DNA from: Halostagnicola sp. A-GB9-2
GTDB taxonomy: Archaea; Halobacteriota; Halobacteria; Halobacteriales; Natrialbaceae
DNA: 64,000 nucleotides
Assembly (NCBI RefSeq): GCF_030068615.1
Contig: NZ_JASJOC010000003.1
Coordinates: forward strand, 186,001 to 250,000
Reading direction: 5' to 3'
Shown: one piece after another, positions 24,432 to 34,184 of the stretch
Layout of the letters: each line of letters opens with the position of its first letter
Numbering within the stretch: the first letter of the stretch is position 1
Program-made: the position numbers and the translations under genes
Notes under the pieces: model-generated
The model's input: only the letters and a program-made list of their open reading frames with translations
The model's database searches: none
What the model was told of the DNA's origin: nothing

Positions 24432-25919
24432 ATGAGCAACGAGAGTCAGGAACTCGGGATTACCGAGTCGAAATCGCACAAACCCGGCGAGTGGTACGCC
24501 GAAGTCGTTCAGAAGGCCAACATCGCCGACTACGCGCCGATGGGCGGCTTTATCGTGACGAAGCCACGCGGCTACGCCCTCTGGGAACGCCTGCAGGACG
24601 AACTCGACGGCTGGTTCAAAGAGACCGGCGTCGACAACGTCTACTTCCCGATGTTCATCCCCGAGTCCTTCCTGGAGCGCGAGAAGGACGTCGTCGAAGG
24701 CTTCGACCCCGAAGTCGCCTGGGTTACCCACGGCGGTCACGACGAACTCGAGGAGCGACTCGCGGTGCGGCCGACGAGCGAGTCGATCATCGCGCCGTTC
24801 ATGGCCGACTGGACCCGAAGCCACCGGGACCTGCCGCTTCGGCTCAACCAGTGGTGTTCGGTCGTTCGCTGGGAAGCGACTGAGACCAAGCCGTTCTTCC
24901 GAACGAAGGAGTTCATGTGGCAGGAGGGCCACACCGCCCACGCGACCGACGAGGGCGCGTGGGACGAAGTCTGGACCAGACTCGGGCAGTACGAGCGAGT
25001 GTACGAAGACGTGCTTGCGATCCCCGTACTTCGCGGGAAAAAGCCCGAGCACGACAAGTTCCCCGGCGCGGATACGACGACGACCGTCGAGGCGCTGATG
25101 CCCGACGGAAAGTCGGTTCAGGGCGGAACCAGTCACCACCTCGGACAGAGCTTCGCCGAGGCGTTCGACATCACCTTCGTCGACGAAGACGAGGAAGAAC
25201 AGACCGCCTACACGACGTCGTGGGGACTCTCCTGGCGCGCACTCGGTGCTCTCATCATGACACACTCCGACGATCAGGGGCTCGTGCTTCCGCCGACGAT
25301 CGCGCCGACGCAGGTCGTCATCGTCCCGATCTGGCAGGAAGATACCAAAGATAAAGTCCTACAGTACTCGTCCGAAATCGCCGCGGAACTCGAGGACGCC
25401 GGCGTTCGCGTCGAACTCGACGACCGGGACGAGCGAAATCCCGGCTTCAAGTTCAACGAACACGAACTCAATGGCGTTCCACTTCGACTCGAGATCGGTC
25501 CGAACGAGGTCGACGACGAGGAGGTTACGCTGGTTCATCGGCCCGACAACGAGAAGGTCTTCGAGGGCCGCTCCGGTATCGTCGATACCGTCGAGTCGAA
25601 CCTCGATACCGTCTACGACAAACTGTACGCGGCCGCCGAAGAGACCCTCAAGAACAACGTTCGCGAGGCGGACAGTCCCGAGGAGATCATGGGGACGATC
25701 GGTAAACACGGCGGCTACGTTCGAGTGCCGTGGTGTGGCGACCCGGCCTGCGAGGAGGCCATCAAGGAGAAAGTCTCTGCGGAAATCGTCATGCAGCCGT
25801 TGGCCGAAGAGGGCGGATCGACGACGGGCGTCCCGGAAACGCCCGAGGACGACGATGCGGAGTGTGCAGTATGTGGCGAATCTGCGGATCAGATCGCGTA
25901 TTTCGCGAAATCGTACTAA
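24432..25919 (+). CDS. proS: Prolyl-tRNA synthetase, archaeal/eukaryotic type
   Basis: The class II synthetase attaches proline to tRNA-Pro. The 495-residue protein starts with KSHKPGEWYAEVVQKANIADY. It carries motif 1 (GGFIVTKPRGYALWERLQ), the RPTSESII loop, motif 2 (RWEATETKPFFRTKEFMWQEGHTAHA) and motif 3 in SWGLSWRALGALIM. An anticodon-binding domain follows. The C-terminal region has CGDPAC and CAVCGESAD pairs that fit the zinc-binding domain of this type, and ends with the typical tyrosine (AKSY). Confidence 0.97.
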   Translation: MSNESQELGITESKSHKPGEWYAEVVQKANIADYAPMGGFIVTKPRGYALWERLQDELDGWFKETGVDNVYFPMFIPESFLEREKDVVEGFDPEVAWVTHGGHDELEERLAVRPTSESIIAPFMADWTRSHRDLPLRLNQWCSVVRWEATETKPFFRTKEFMWQEGHTAHATDEGAWDEVWTRLGQYERVYEDVLAIPVLRGKKPEHDKFPGADTTTTVEALMPDGKSVQGGTSHHLGQSFAEAFDITFVDEDEEEQTAYTTSWGLSWRALGALIMTHSDDQGLVLPPTIAPTQVVIVPIWQEDTKDKVLQYSSEIAAELEDAGVRVELDDRDERNPGFKFNEHELNGVPLRLEIGPNEVDDEEVTLVHRPDNEKVFEGRSGIVDTVESNLDTVYDKLYAAAEETLKNNVREADSPEEIMGTIGKHGGYVRVPWCGDPACEEAIKEKVSAEIVMQPLAEEGGSTTGVPETPEDDDAECAVCGESADQIAYFAKSY

Positions 25920-26366
25920 ATCGCTCGATTCGGTCGTTGACGCGTACTAACTCTCGCTTTTCGCGTGGGACCTGCCGTTCGATGAACTCGTGCCCGTCTG
26001 GTCGAACTCATCGCCATTCACCATTCTGTTCTTCATAACTAAGGTGAATGTAGTTCTTGTTGATATTCTCCCACGCTGAAGCGCGAGGCTTTCTCCTCGA
26101 TCTCGTAAAGAGTACGGAAAGTAGTACGATGACCGAGTATTTTCTGCTCTCAGTAACCAATGCTAATCGTCGCTTGTTGTATATGAACACACCTAATCAA
26201 TTAGCCCGCAACTCCTTGCCACCGGAAACTAACCTGAATACGTGGTGCTCGCTTGCCCAAGCGACCACTACGTGCCTCTGACACTTTTGTAGTAAATTCG
26301 ATAGTCCAAACTGCGAACACAATACCTTATATCTGATTATATGTGTCTATAATACACCTAGTCATT
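25920..26366. other. AT-richer intergenic region before gltB with element debris
   Basis: No convincing gene is present. The region is noticeably AT-richer than its neighbours. It contains a hairpin at 26069-26090 that resembles a transposon end, and a second imperfect inverted pair at about 26242-26268 (CGCTTG/CAAGCG inside GTGG/CCAC). At the right end is the gltB promoter with CCTTATATC (26325-26333). Confidence 0.5.
26064..26096 (-). mobile_element. Possible remnant of an IS200/IS605-type right end
   Basis: Read on the minus strand, AGAAAGCCTCGCGCTTCAGC followed by GTGGGAG forms a 7-bp stem (two G-T pairs) around TTCA, preceded by a GGAGAAAGCC stretch. Haloarchaeal TnpB/IS1341-type elements end in very similar structures (AGGAAGCC, stem-loop, GGAGGATGTCA). 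No transposase or TnpB coding sequence remains nearby. Recognition is from memory of the family, so confidence is low. Confidence 0.3.
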
Positions 26367-29300
26367 ATGGGTCAGCCTCTTATGGAAGACGCTCACAGTG
26401 GGGGTATGCCACAGCCACAAAGAGCATCATCCACCGACCGTTCACAGGGCCTTGCGGACCCTGCGGACGAGCGGTCGAACTGCGGTGTCGGCGTCGTGAT
26501 GGACCTAGACGGTGCAGTCGATCACGATGTCGTCGCCGACGGACTCGAATTACTCGTCAATCTCGAACATCGCGGCACGACCGGTGCCGAGGAAAACACC
26601 GGTGACGGCGCCGGGATCATGTTACAGAAACCCGACGCCTTCTTCGATGCCGTTCTCGACGCTTCGCTTCCCGAAACCTACGCCGTCGGTTCGCTCTTTT
26701 TGCCCCAGGACGACGACGCACGTGACGCTCTCGTCGATATCGCCGAAGAGACGTTTGCGAGCTACGATCTCGAGGTTCTCGAGTGGCGAGACGTCCCGAC
26801 GAACAACGACGGACTCGGCGACACGGCGGTCGCGTCTGAACCCGACGTCTGGCAGGTCGCACTCGCCCCAGAAGGGGATCTCTCTCAGGAGACGTTCGAC
26901 CGCCGACTCTACGTCGTTCGGCGTGCGCTCGAAAATTCCATCGAGTCCGCCTCGATCGAGAACGCCGAGCGCTTTTACGTCTGCTCGCTCGATTCGAAGA
27001 CCATCGTCTACAAGGGACTGTTGAAGGGCGAACAGGTCGAATCCTACTATCCGGATCTCAGCGACGACCGTATCAAATCGAACTTCGTGATGGTCCACGA
27101 GCGTTTCTCGACGAACACGCTCGGGGCCTGGCACCTCGCCCATCCGTACCGGAATATCATCCACAACGGGGAGTTCAACACGATTCAGGGCAACATCAAC
27201 TGGATGCGCGCCCGTGAGACGGACATCGAGAGCGATGTTGTCTCCGATATCGACGCCGTCAAGCCGATCATCGACGACCCCGACCAGTCCGATACCGCGA
27301 GCGTCGACAACGCGCTCGAACTCCTCATGCAGGACGGTCGCGATCTCGAGCACGCGCTCCGGATGCTCGTCCCCGAAGCCTGGCGCGGCGATGACTCGAT
27401 GGATCAGGATCGAAAGGATTTCTACGATTTCCACGCCTCACTTGTCGAGCCGTGGGACGGACCCGCACTCGTCGCGGCGACCGACGGCGAACGCGTCGGT
27501 GCCGTTCTCGATCGGAACGGGCTCCGTCCGTGTCGGTACGACGTGACCACCGACAACCGGCTCATTATGGCCAGCGAGGCCGGCGCGCTCGAGACGAGTC
27601 CAGATGAAATCGCCGAGCGCGGTCGCCTCCAGCCCGGTCAGCTGTTCCTCGCCGATCCCAAGGAAGGCCGCGTGATTCCCGACGACGAAGTGTTCGAGGA
27701 CCTCGTCGACGACCGCTACGGCGAGTGGGTCGCCGACGAACAGGTTTCGCTCGACGATATCGTTTCGACGGGCGATAAGACGCCCCAACAGCAGGTTTCA
27801 GATCTGCGTAACTTCCAGGCCACCTTCGGCTACACGCACGACGAACTCGAGAACCTGATCGAGCCGATGACCAAGAAGGGCAAGGACCCGGTCGGCTCGA
27901 TGGGCGACGACACGCCGCTGTCGGTGCTCACCGAGTTCAACCGCCCGCTGTTTTCGTACTTCAAACAGCTGTTCGCACAGGTCACCAATCCGCCGCTGGA
28001 TTACATCCGCGAGGAGCTCGTCACCTCGATGGAGTCCCGGCTGGGCTACCAGCGCAACTTGCTCGACGAGTCGCCCGAACACGCCCGACAGCTCGTCCTC
28101 GACTCGCCGATTCTCACCGACGCGGAACTCGAGTCGGTTCGAGACTGCGAGGCAAACGGGATCACGTCGACGACGATCGACATCACGTACGAACCCGCAA
28201 GCGACGAACCCGGCCCGGATCTCGAGGCGGCGATCGAACGCGTTCGCGAGGACGCCGTCGCGGCCATCGAGGACGGCTCCGACATTCTCGTCCTCTCCGA
28301 CCGCGGCATCGCCGCCGAGTCGGCGGCGATCCCGAGCCTGCTCGCGACGGGTGCGGTTCACCACCACCTCGTTCGCAACGGCCTCCGGAATCACGTCGGC
28401 CTCGTCGTCGAGTCCGCGGATCCGCGGACCGTCCATCACTTCGCAACGCTGGTCGGCTACGGTGCGGGCGCGGTCAACCCGTACCTCGCCTACCAGACGA
28501 TCGAGGACATCACTGCCGGTCCCGACGGCGCGGACACCGATGTGGCGATCGACGCCTACGTCGGCGCGGTCGAGGACGGCCTGCTCAAGATCATGGCCAA
28601 GATGGGTATCTCGACCGTCGAGAGCTACCAGGGTGCCCAGATCTTCGAAGCGGTCGGACTCGACTCGAATCTCGTCGCGGAGTACTTCGAAGGCACCGAG
28701 AACCGAACCGAAGGGATCGGGCTCGCCGAGATCGAGTCCGACGTCCGCGAACGTCACGAGACGGCCTTCGGCGACGACGAGTCCAAACTCGACCGTCAAG
28801 GCGAGTTCGAACACCGATCGAACGGCATTCATCACCAGTGGAACCCCCAGACCGTCGGCGCGCTCCAGCAATCCGTTCGATCGAACGACTACGAGCGATA
28901 TCAGGAGTTCGCCGAACTGATCAACGACCAGCAGACGGAACTTCAGACGCTTCGGGGCCTGCTCGAGTTCGACTCCGATCGGAAATCGATCCCGATCGAA
29001 GATGTCGAACCGATCAAGGACATCGTCCAGCGGTTCTCGACGGCCGCAATGAGTCTCGGGAGCCTCTCGCCGGAAGCCCACGAGAACAACTCCATCGCGA
29101 TGAATCGCTTGGGCGCGAAGTCGAACTCCGGCGAGGGTGGCGAACCGCCCGAACGGTTCGACACCGAACGCGAGTGCAACGTCAAACAGGTGGCTTCCGG
29201 CCGGTTCGGCGTCACCTCGACGTACCTCTCGAGTGCGGACGAACTCCAGATCAAGATGGCCCAGGGATCCAAGCCCGGCGAGGGCGGTCACCTCCCCGGC

Positions 29301-30956
29301 GCGAAGGTCAACGAGATGATCGCTCACGTCCGCAAGTCCACGCCGGGCGTCGGCCTCATCTCGCCGCCGCCGCTTCACGACATCTACTCCATCGAGGACC
29401 TCAAACAGCTGATCTTCGATCTCAAAGCGGCGAACGAGGACGCCGACATCAACGTCAAACTCGTCTCCGAAGCCGGCATCGGCACGGTCGCCGCGGGCGT
29501 CGCGAAGGCAAACGCCGACGTGGTCCACATTTCGGGCCACTCCGGCGGCACGGGTGCCTCGCCCCGAACCTCGATCAAGAGCGCCGGCCTCCCCTGGGAG
29601 CTCGGCCTCGCCGAAGCTAACCAGATGCTCCGGGAGACGGGACTGCGCGACCGGATCCGCGTCTCGACCGACGGCGGACTGAAGACCGGTCGCGACGTCG
29701 CCGTCGCCGCACTCCTCGGTGCTGAGGAGTACATCTTCGGCACCGGCTCGCTGGTCACCAGCGGCTGCGTGATGGCCCGACAGTGTCACAAGAACACCTG
29801 TCCGGTCGGCGTCGCCACCCAGCGTGAGGACCTCCGAAAACGGTTCCCCGGCGAACCGGAACACGTCATTAACTACATGACGTTCATCGCCCAGGAACTG
29901 CGCGAGATCATGGCCGAACTCGGCTTCGAGACGGTCGATGAGATGGTCGGCCGCGTCGAAGCGCTCGAGCAACGAACTGACGTCGAGCACCCGAAAGCTC
30001 GAAAGCTCGACCTCTCCGCACTGCTTGCCAACCCCGAGGGCGATGTCCGCCGGAAGATTCGTGAACAGGATCACGAACTCGAGGAGCAACTCGACCGCAA
30101 ACTCATCGACGCGGGCGAGCAGGCGATCGAGAACGAGAAGCCGGTCACGCTCGCGACCGACGTGTCGAACGTCGACCGCGCCGTCGGTGCGATGCTCTCG
30201 AACCGCGTCACCGACCGCTACGGCGAAGCGGGGCTGCCCGAGGACACGCTGACCGTCGACCTCGAGGGAACCGCCGGACAGAGTTTCGGCGCGTTCCTCG
30301 CAAGCGGCGTCTCGATGCACCTGAACGGCAGCGCGAACGACTACGTCGGCAAGGGCCTTTCCGGTGGCAAGCTAACGATCCGGACGCCCGACTCCGCGAG
30401 CTACGATCCGGCTCAGAACGTCGCCATCGGCAACGTCGCACTCTACGGCGCGACGGGCGGCGAACTCTACGTCAACGGCGTCGCGGGCGAGCGATTCGCC
30501 GTGCGAAACTCCGCGGCCAAAGCGGTCGTCGAAGGCGTCGGCGACCACGGCTGTGAGTACATGACCGGCGGCGTCGTCGCCGTACTGGGCGAGACGGGCA
30601 AGAACTTCGCCGCCGGGATGTCCGGCGGCGTCGCCTACGTCTACGACCCCGACGAGGACTTCGACAACCGTGCCAACACCGGCATGGTGACCCTCCACGA
30701 AACGCTCGACGACGAGGACGAAGCGATGCTCCGCCGACTCGTCGAGAACCACGTCGCCTACACCGGCTCCGAGCGCGGGCAGGAACTGCTCGAGAACTGG
30801 GAACGCACCCTCGAGTCGTTCGTGAAAATCATGCCCGACGCCTACCACGAGGCGATCACCGAGGACGGCCGCGACGACGTTCGCGCCGAACTCCCGGCCA
30901 CGCCCGAGAGTCCGGCCGAAGCCGAATCGGCGGGATACGCGGCGAGCGACGACTGA
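26367..30956 (+). CDS. gltB: Glutamate synthase large subunit (ferredoxin-type likely)
   Basis: The 1529-residue enzyme makes glutamate from glutamine and 2-oxoglutarate. The N-terminal class II amidotransferase should mature at C39 (SNCGVGVVMDLDG). The central and FMN domains follow, with SGEGGEPPERF, MAQGSKPGEGGHLPGAKV and HISGHSGGTGASPRTSIK. The 3Fe-4S cysteines lie in GCVMARQCHKNTCPVG. The GXGXG helix ends the protein. No gltD-type small subunit is adjacent, which fits a ferredoxin-dependent enzyme. The start is uncertain: GTG 26343, ATG 26367, 26382 or 26406. ATG 26367 is chosen because it lies about 35 bases after a TATA-like CCTTATATC. Confidence 0.95.
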   Translation: MGQPLMEDAHSGGMPQPQRASSTDRSQGLADPADERSNCGVGVVMDLDGAVDHDVVADGLELLVNLEHRGTTGAEENTGDGAGIMLQKPDAFFDAVLDASLPETYAVGSLFLPQDDDARDALVDIAEETFASYDLEVLEWRDVPTNNDGLGDTAVASEPDVWQVALAPEGDLSQETFDRRLYVVRRALENSIESASIENAERFYVCSLDSKTIVYKGLLKGEQVESYYPDLSDDRIKSNFVMVHERFSTNTLGAWHLAHPYRNIIHNGEFNTIQGNINWMRARETDIESDVVSDIDAVKPIIDDPDQSDTASVDNALELLMQDGRDLEHALRMLVPEAWRGDDSMDQDRKDFYDFHASLVEPWDGPALVAATDGERVGAVLDRNGLRPCRYDVTTDNRLIMASEAGALETSPDEIAERGRLQPGQLFLADPKEGRVIPDDEVFEDLVDDRYGEWVADEQVSLDDIVSTGDKTPQQQVSDLRNFQATFGYTHDELENLIEPMTKKGKDPVGSMGDDTPLSVLTEFNRPLFSYFKQLFAQVTNPPLDYIREELVTSMESRLGYQRNLLDESPEHARQLVLDSPILTDAELESVRDCEANGITSTTIDITYEPASDEPGPDLEAAIERVREDAVAAIEDGSDILVLSDRGIAAESAAIPSLLATGAVHHHLVRNGLRNHVGLVVESADPRTVHHFATLVGYGAGAVNPYLAYQTIEDITAGPDGADTDVAIDAYVGAVEDGLLKIMAKMGISTVESYQGAQIFEAVGLDSNLVAEYFEGTENRTEGIGLAEIESDVRERHETAFGDDESKLDRQGEFEHRSNGIHHQWNPQTVGALQQSVRSNDYERYQEFAELINDQQTELQTLRGLLEFDSDRKSIPIEDVEPIKDIVQRFSTAAMSLGSLSPEAHENNSIAMNRLGAKSNSGEGGEPPERFDTERECNVKQVASGRFGVTSTYLSSADELQIKMAQGSKPGEGGHLPGAKVNEMIAHVRKSTPGVGLISPPPLHDIYSIEDLKQLIFDLKAANEDADINVKLVSEAGIGTVAAGVAKANADVVHISGHSGGTGASPRTSIKSAGLPWELGLAEANQMLRETGLRDRIRVSTDGGLKTGRDVAVAALLGAEEYIFGTGSLVTSGCVMARQCHKNTCPVGVATQREDLRKRFPGEPEHVINYMTFIAQELREIMAELGFETVDEMVGRVEALEQRTDVEHPKARKLDLSALLANPEGDVRRKIREQDHELEEQLDRKLIDAGEQAIENEKPVTLATDVSNVDRAVGAMLSNRVTDRYGEAGLPEDTLTVDLEGTAGQSFGAFLASGVSMHLNGSANDYVGKGLSGGKLTIRTPDSASYDPAQNVAIGNVALYGATGGELYVNGVAGERFAVRNSAAKAVVEGVGDHGCEYMTGGVVAVLGETGKNFAAGMSGGVAYVYDPDEDFDNRANTGMVTLHETLDDEDEAMLRRLVENHVAYTGSERGQELLENWERTLESFVKIMPDAYHEAITEDGRDDVRAELPATPESPAEAESAGYAASDD

Positions 30957-31230
30957 TCGGCGGTTTTTCTTGGATTGAATTTCGGGTGTGAGCGATTCAT
31001 TCCCTGTATGAGCGATCCAGTCGGTCAATTTTGCGAACCTCGTCTCGAGTGGTCGGTATTCGCTCGGTACGTGATAGGTCTGTGCGGTAACGTTATACTG
31101 GTACAATAGGCATGAGTTCGAGTATTAACCCGATCTGACCGATCACAACCGCATTAATTCGACCGATTCCCATAGACACAACAACAAATAAAAGAGACAC
31201 TATCGACTGGACTGTCACGGGAAGTGACAA

Positions 31231-31452
31231 ATGACGAGTAGACTGAAAAAGCTGCTTACGAGAAAAGCGTGGAACAACGGCTGGCTCCTCCTCTCGAGCG
31301 GACTTTTGGCCGTTTTTCTCGGATCTGCGATTAGGGTTTTCGTCTTCCCCTTCGACTCCGAACTCGTTGAGTTCGTGCACTATGTGGGAACCGTCACGGC
31401 GCTCATCCTCTCTTTTGTATACGTGGCCGCTCACATCGACGAACGGATTTGA
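31231..31452 (+). CDS. Small membrane protein, two predicted helices
   Basis: The 73-residue product has a basic N-terminus (MTSRLKKLLTRKAWNNG) and two hydrophobic stretches (LLLSSGLLAVFLGSAIRVFVF and YVGTVTALILSFVYVAAH), ending HIDERI. An AT-rich AACAAATAAAAGAG at about 31183-31196 could be its TATA box. A longer open frame on the opposite strand covers the same DNA but lacks plausible protein features. No function is recognised. Confidence 0.55.
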   Translation: MTSRLKKLLTRKAWNNGWLLLSSGLLAVFLGSAIRVFVFPFDSELVEFVHYVGTVTALILSFVYVAAHIDERI

Positions 31453-31622
31453 CAGTGCTACGAGGCACGCTGTTGTTGTTTCTGTCGTCGCGGGTTGCTG
31501 TTTTGTTCGCTGTCGTCCAATTCGCCGCTCGAGGTAGCCGTCGGTAGTCGTATACGCCAGTACGGGTGTCCTCTTCATGATATTCACTAGCACTTATTTG
31601 TGTTCGCTATCTAACTCGATCA

Positions 31623-32498
31623 ATGAATCTGCGATTGACGAACGTCGGCAAACGGTACGCCGAAGGCGTCTGGGGCGTCCGCGAAGTCGACCTCGAGTTG
31701 GAGCAGGGAATTCACGGACTGCTCGGGCCCAACGGTGCTGGCAAGTCGACGCTGATGCGAATCATCACGACTGTTGCCGAACCGACTACCGGGAACACCT
31801 ACTGGAACGGAACCGATACCGGTGAGACGCCCGCTGCCGTCCGGGACGTGCTCGGCTACCTGCCACAGCAGTTCGGCGTCTACCCCGATCTGACCGCGAC
31901 GGAGTTTCTCGAGTACATCGCCGCGCTCCGCGGACTGGATCGGGAGACCGCCGACGCCCGGATCGAGGAACTGCTCGCGCTGACGAACCTCCAGCAGGCT
32001 CGAGACGACAGACTGCGGACGTTTTCGGGCGGCATGCGCCAGCGAGTCGGCATCGCGCAGGCGCTGGTGAACGATCCGGAACTGCTGGTCGTCGACGAGC
32101 CCACGGTTGGCCTCGATCCGGAGGAACGGGTCAGGTTCCGAAACGTCCTTTCCTCGACTGCGAGCGATCGCGTCGTCCTTCTTTCGACCCACATTGTGCC
32201 GGACATCGAAGCGACGGCAACGACGGTCGCGCTGCTCGAGGAGGGAGAACTCGTGACCCACACTGATCCGGAATCGCTTGTCGAGGCGACCGACGGCAAG
32301 GTCTACGAGTACGTCGTACCCCGCGACGACCTCGGGGACGTTCGACGCGAATATCAAGTTTCGGGCACCGTTCAGCGGGCGGACGGCGTCAGCGTGCGGG
32401 TGATCGCCGACGAGCGACCGGCTCCCGACGCGACGGCCGTGACGCCGACGCTCGAGGACGCCTACCTCGACCGGATCGAACGGCGCGGGGCGGCCTGA
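31623..32498 (+). CDS. ABC transporter ATP-binding protein
   Basis: The 291-residue ATPase has GPNGAGKST (Walker A, residues 35-43), a Q-loop in GYLPQQFGVYPDL, the signature FSGGMRQRVG, Walker B LLVVDEPTVGLDPEE, and the switch histidine in LLSTHIV. A C-terminal extension of about 75 residues follows, common in multidrug/ABC-2 exporters. It is 1 base from the permease gene and forms a transporter with it. Substrate is unknown. Confidence 0.95.
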   Translation: MNLRLTNVGKRYAEGVWGVREVDLELEQGIHGLLGPNGAGKSTLMRIITTVAEPTTGNTYWNGTDTGETPAAVRDVLGYLPQQFGVYPDLTATEFLEYIAALRGLDRETADARIEELLALTNLQQARDDRLRTFSGGMRQRVGIAQALVNDPELLVVDEPTVGLDPEERVRFRNVLSSTASDRVVLLSTHIVPDIEATATTVALLEEGELVTHTDPESLVEATDGKVYEYVVPRDDLGDVRREYQVSGTVQRADGVSVRVIADERPAPDATAVTPTLEDAYLDRIERRGAA

Positions 32499-32499
32499 T

Positions 32500-34143
32500 A
32501 TGCGATCGGGCGGATTGTCGACTCGACGGGTGTACCACGTCGCTCGAGCGGACTTTCTCCAGCGAATCCGCTCCCGCCGGTTGCTCGTCGTGTTGGCCGT
32601 GATTGCGTACGTCGGCTACCTGGTCAACGTCGGAACCGTCGAAATCTTCTATCAGGACTCGAGCAACGAACAACTCTACCAGTACGCCGGCGAACCGACA
32701 TCGGCGTACATCGGTCTCACTGCCGCCGTGACCGGCGCATCGATCCTGTTTCTCGCCGGCTACTACGTCCTCAGCGGGTCGCTCGAGCGCGATCGGACGA
32801 CCGGCGTCGAGCGTCTCGTCGGCAGTACGTCGACCACCGACCGAGAATTGCTACTCGGAAAGTGGTTCAGTCACGTCGGCCTCGTCGTCGTCCTACTGGG
32901 AACGCTCGGGGCAGCCGCCCTGCTCAATCACCTCGTTCACGGGACCGGCTCGACCGACCCGCTCTGGATCCTCGGATCGGTCTTCTTGCTCGGCCTTCCG
33001 ATCGGCTGTTTCGTCGCCGGCGTTACGCTCCTGTTTCAGTCGACCGACCGACTGCGCGGGACGGTCGGCAACGTGGTGTACTTCTTCGGCGCCATGATGC
33101 TCGCGGTCGCGGCGGTTCCGGCGGTGGGAGATCGAGCGCCGACGGAGATCCCGCTCTGGGCCCGGATGACCGATACGATCGGACTGTTCGCACTGGGCGA
33201 ACTGACCTACGACGCGGTTCTCGAAATCGAGTCGGGCTACGACGGGCTGGGCGTGGCGAACTTCGGCGCAGGGTCGGCCGGCGCGGAAGTCGTCAGGTTC
33301 CACTGGACCGGCGACTCGTGGCCGCTCTGGTTTTACGCGAATCGCTTCGGACTGGTTCTGCTCGGCGCCGGGTTCGCGCTCGCTGCGACCGTTCCGTACG
33401 ACCGATTCTCGTCCGCCAGTTCCTCGAGCGGAACCGGTCTAGTCGATCGCTTCCGAGGAGTAGTTCCGTCCCTGGGATCGGCGGCCGACGAGCCGAACGA
33501 AACGGTTCGGCGTCCGAACGAGGCGACCTTGACGCCGGTAACGGACCGATCCGCCGGCGGGTTCGGTCGGCTCCTCGGGCAGGAGCTTCGGTTGCTCGTC
33601 CGCGATCAGCCCTGGTGGTGGTACGCCGGCGCGCTTCTGATCGGATTTATTGGACTCACCGGATCGGCCCCTCCCGAAGCGATCGTCTCGGCCGCGGCAG
33701 TGTGGCCGATCTTCCTGTGGTCGTCGATGGGTGTTCGCATGATTCGACACCGGATGACGCCGTTTATCATCTCCTCGAGACAACCGTACGGACAGCTTCT
33801 CGCGGAGTGGACCGCCGGTGCGATCATGACCGCGGCGTTTTTCGGCGTCGCGCTCTGGCCCGTTGTCCTCGAGACGGGGATCGGCGGAATCATCGTGCTC
33901 CTCGGCGCGGTCGTCTTCGTTCCATCGCTCGCACAGGCGATGGGTCTCTGGAGCCGAACGCGACGCCTGTTCGAGTTACTCTACCTCCTTCTCTGGTACG
34001 TCGGCCCGCTCAACGGCGTTCCGGCGCTTGACTTCGCGGGCGCGACCGCGGAAACGGCCGGGACCGCGACGCCGCTGCTGTTCGGCGCGGTTGGTGTCGG
34101 GGCACTGGTCGCGGCGCTGACCCACCGATACCGCCAGACTTGA
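32500..34143 (+). CDS. ABC-2-type transporter permease
   Basis: The 547-residue membrane protein has about twelve hydrophobic segments in two groups separated by a soluble linker near residues 305-350. The first cytoplasmic portion, VARADFLQRIRSRRLLVVLAV, is typical of ABC-2 permeases that start with an amphipathic region and helix. It directly follows its ATPase gene. Such pairs export lipids, antibiotics, or polysaccharides, or work in respiratory assembly (NosY/GldF-like); nothing here decides the cargo. Confidence 0.88.
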   Translation: MRSGGLSTRRVYHVARADFLQRIRSRRLLVVLAVIAYVGYLVNVGTVEIFYQDSSNEQLYQYAGEPTSAYIGLTAAVTGASILFLAGYYVLSGSLERDRTTGVERLVGSTSTTDRELLLGKWFSHVGLVVVLLGTLGAAALLNHLVHGTGSTDPLWILGSVFLLGLPIGCFVAGVTLLFQSTDRLRGTVGNVVYFFGAMMLAVAAVPAVGDRAPTEIPLWARMTDTIGLFALGELTYDAVLEIESGYDGLGVANFGAGSAGAEVVRFHWTGDSWPLWFYANRFGLVLLGAGFALAATVPYDRFSSASSSSGTGLVDRFRGVVPSLGSAADEPNETVRRPNEATLTPVTDRSAGGFGRLLGQELRLLVRDQPWWWYAGALLIGFIGLTGSAPPEAIVSAAAVWPIFLWSSMGVRMIRHRMTPFIISSRQPYGQLLAEWTAGAIMTAAFFGVALWPVVLETGIGGIIVLLGAVVFVPSLAQAMGLWSRTRRLFELLYLLLWYVGPLNGVPALDFAGATAETAGTATPLLFGAVGVGALVAALTHRYRQT

Positions 34144-34184
34144 GGGAGTTCTTCGGCTCGAGCCGTCGATCGCTGGACGGGATA

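Noticed and set aside
26057-26281. 74-codon ORF before gltB
   Set aside because: It crosses a transposon-end-like hairpin and has no promoter, acidity or family resemblance.
27798-30320. 840-codon open frame antisense to gltB
   Set aside because: Same artefact: strong third-position GC leaves the antisense frame free of stops. No protein family resemblance.
31093-31593. 166-codon minus-strand ORF around 31.1-31.6 kb
   Set aside because: It overlaps a better-supported small membrane-protein gene on the plus strand and lacks haloarchaeal acidity.
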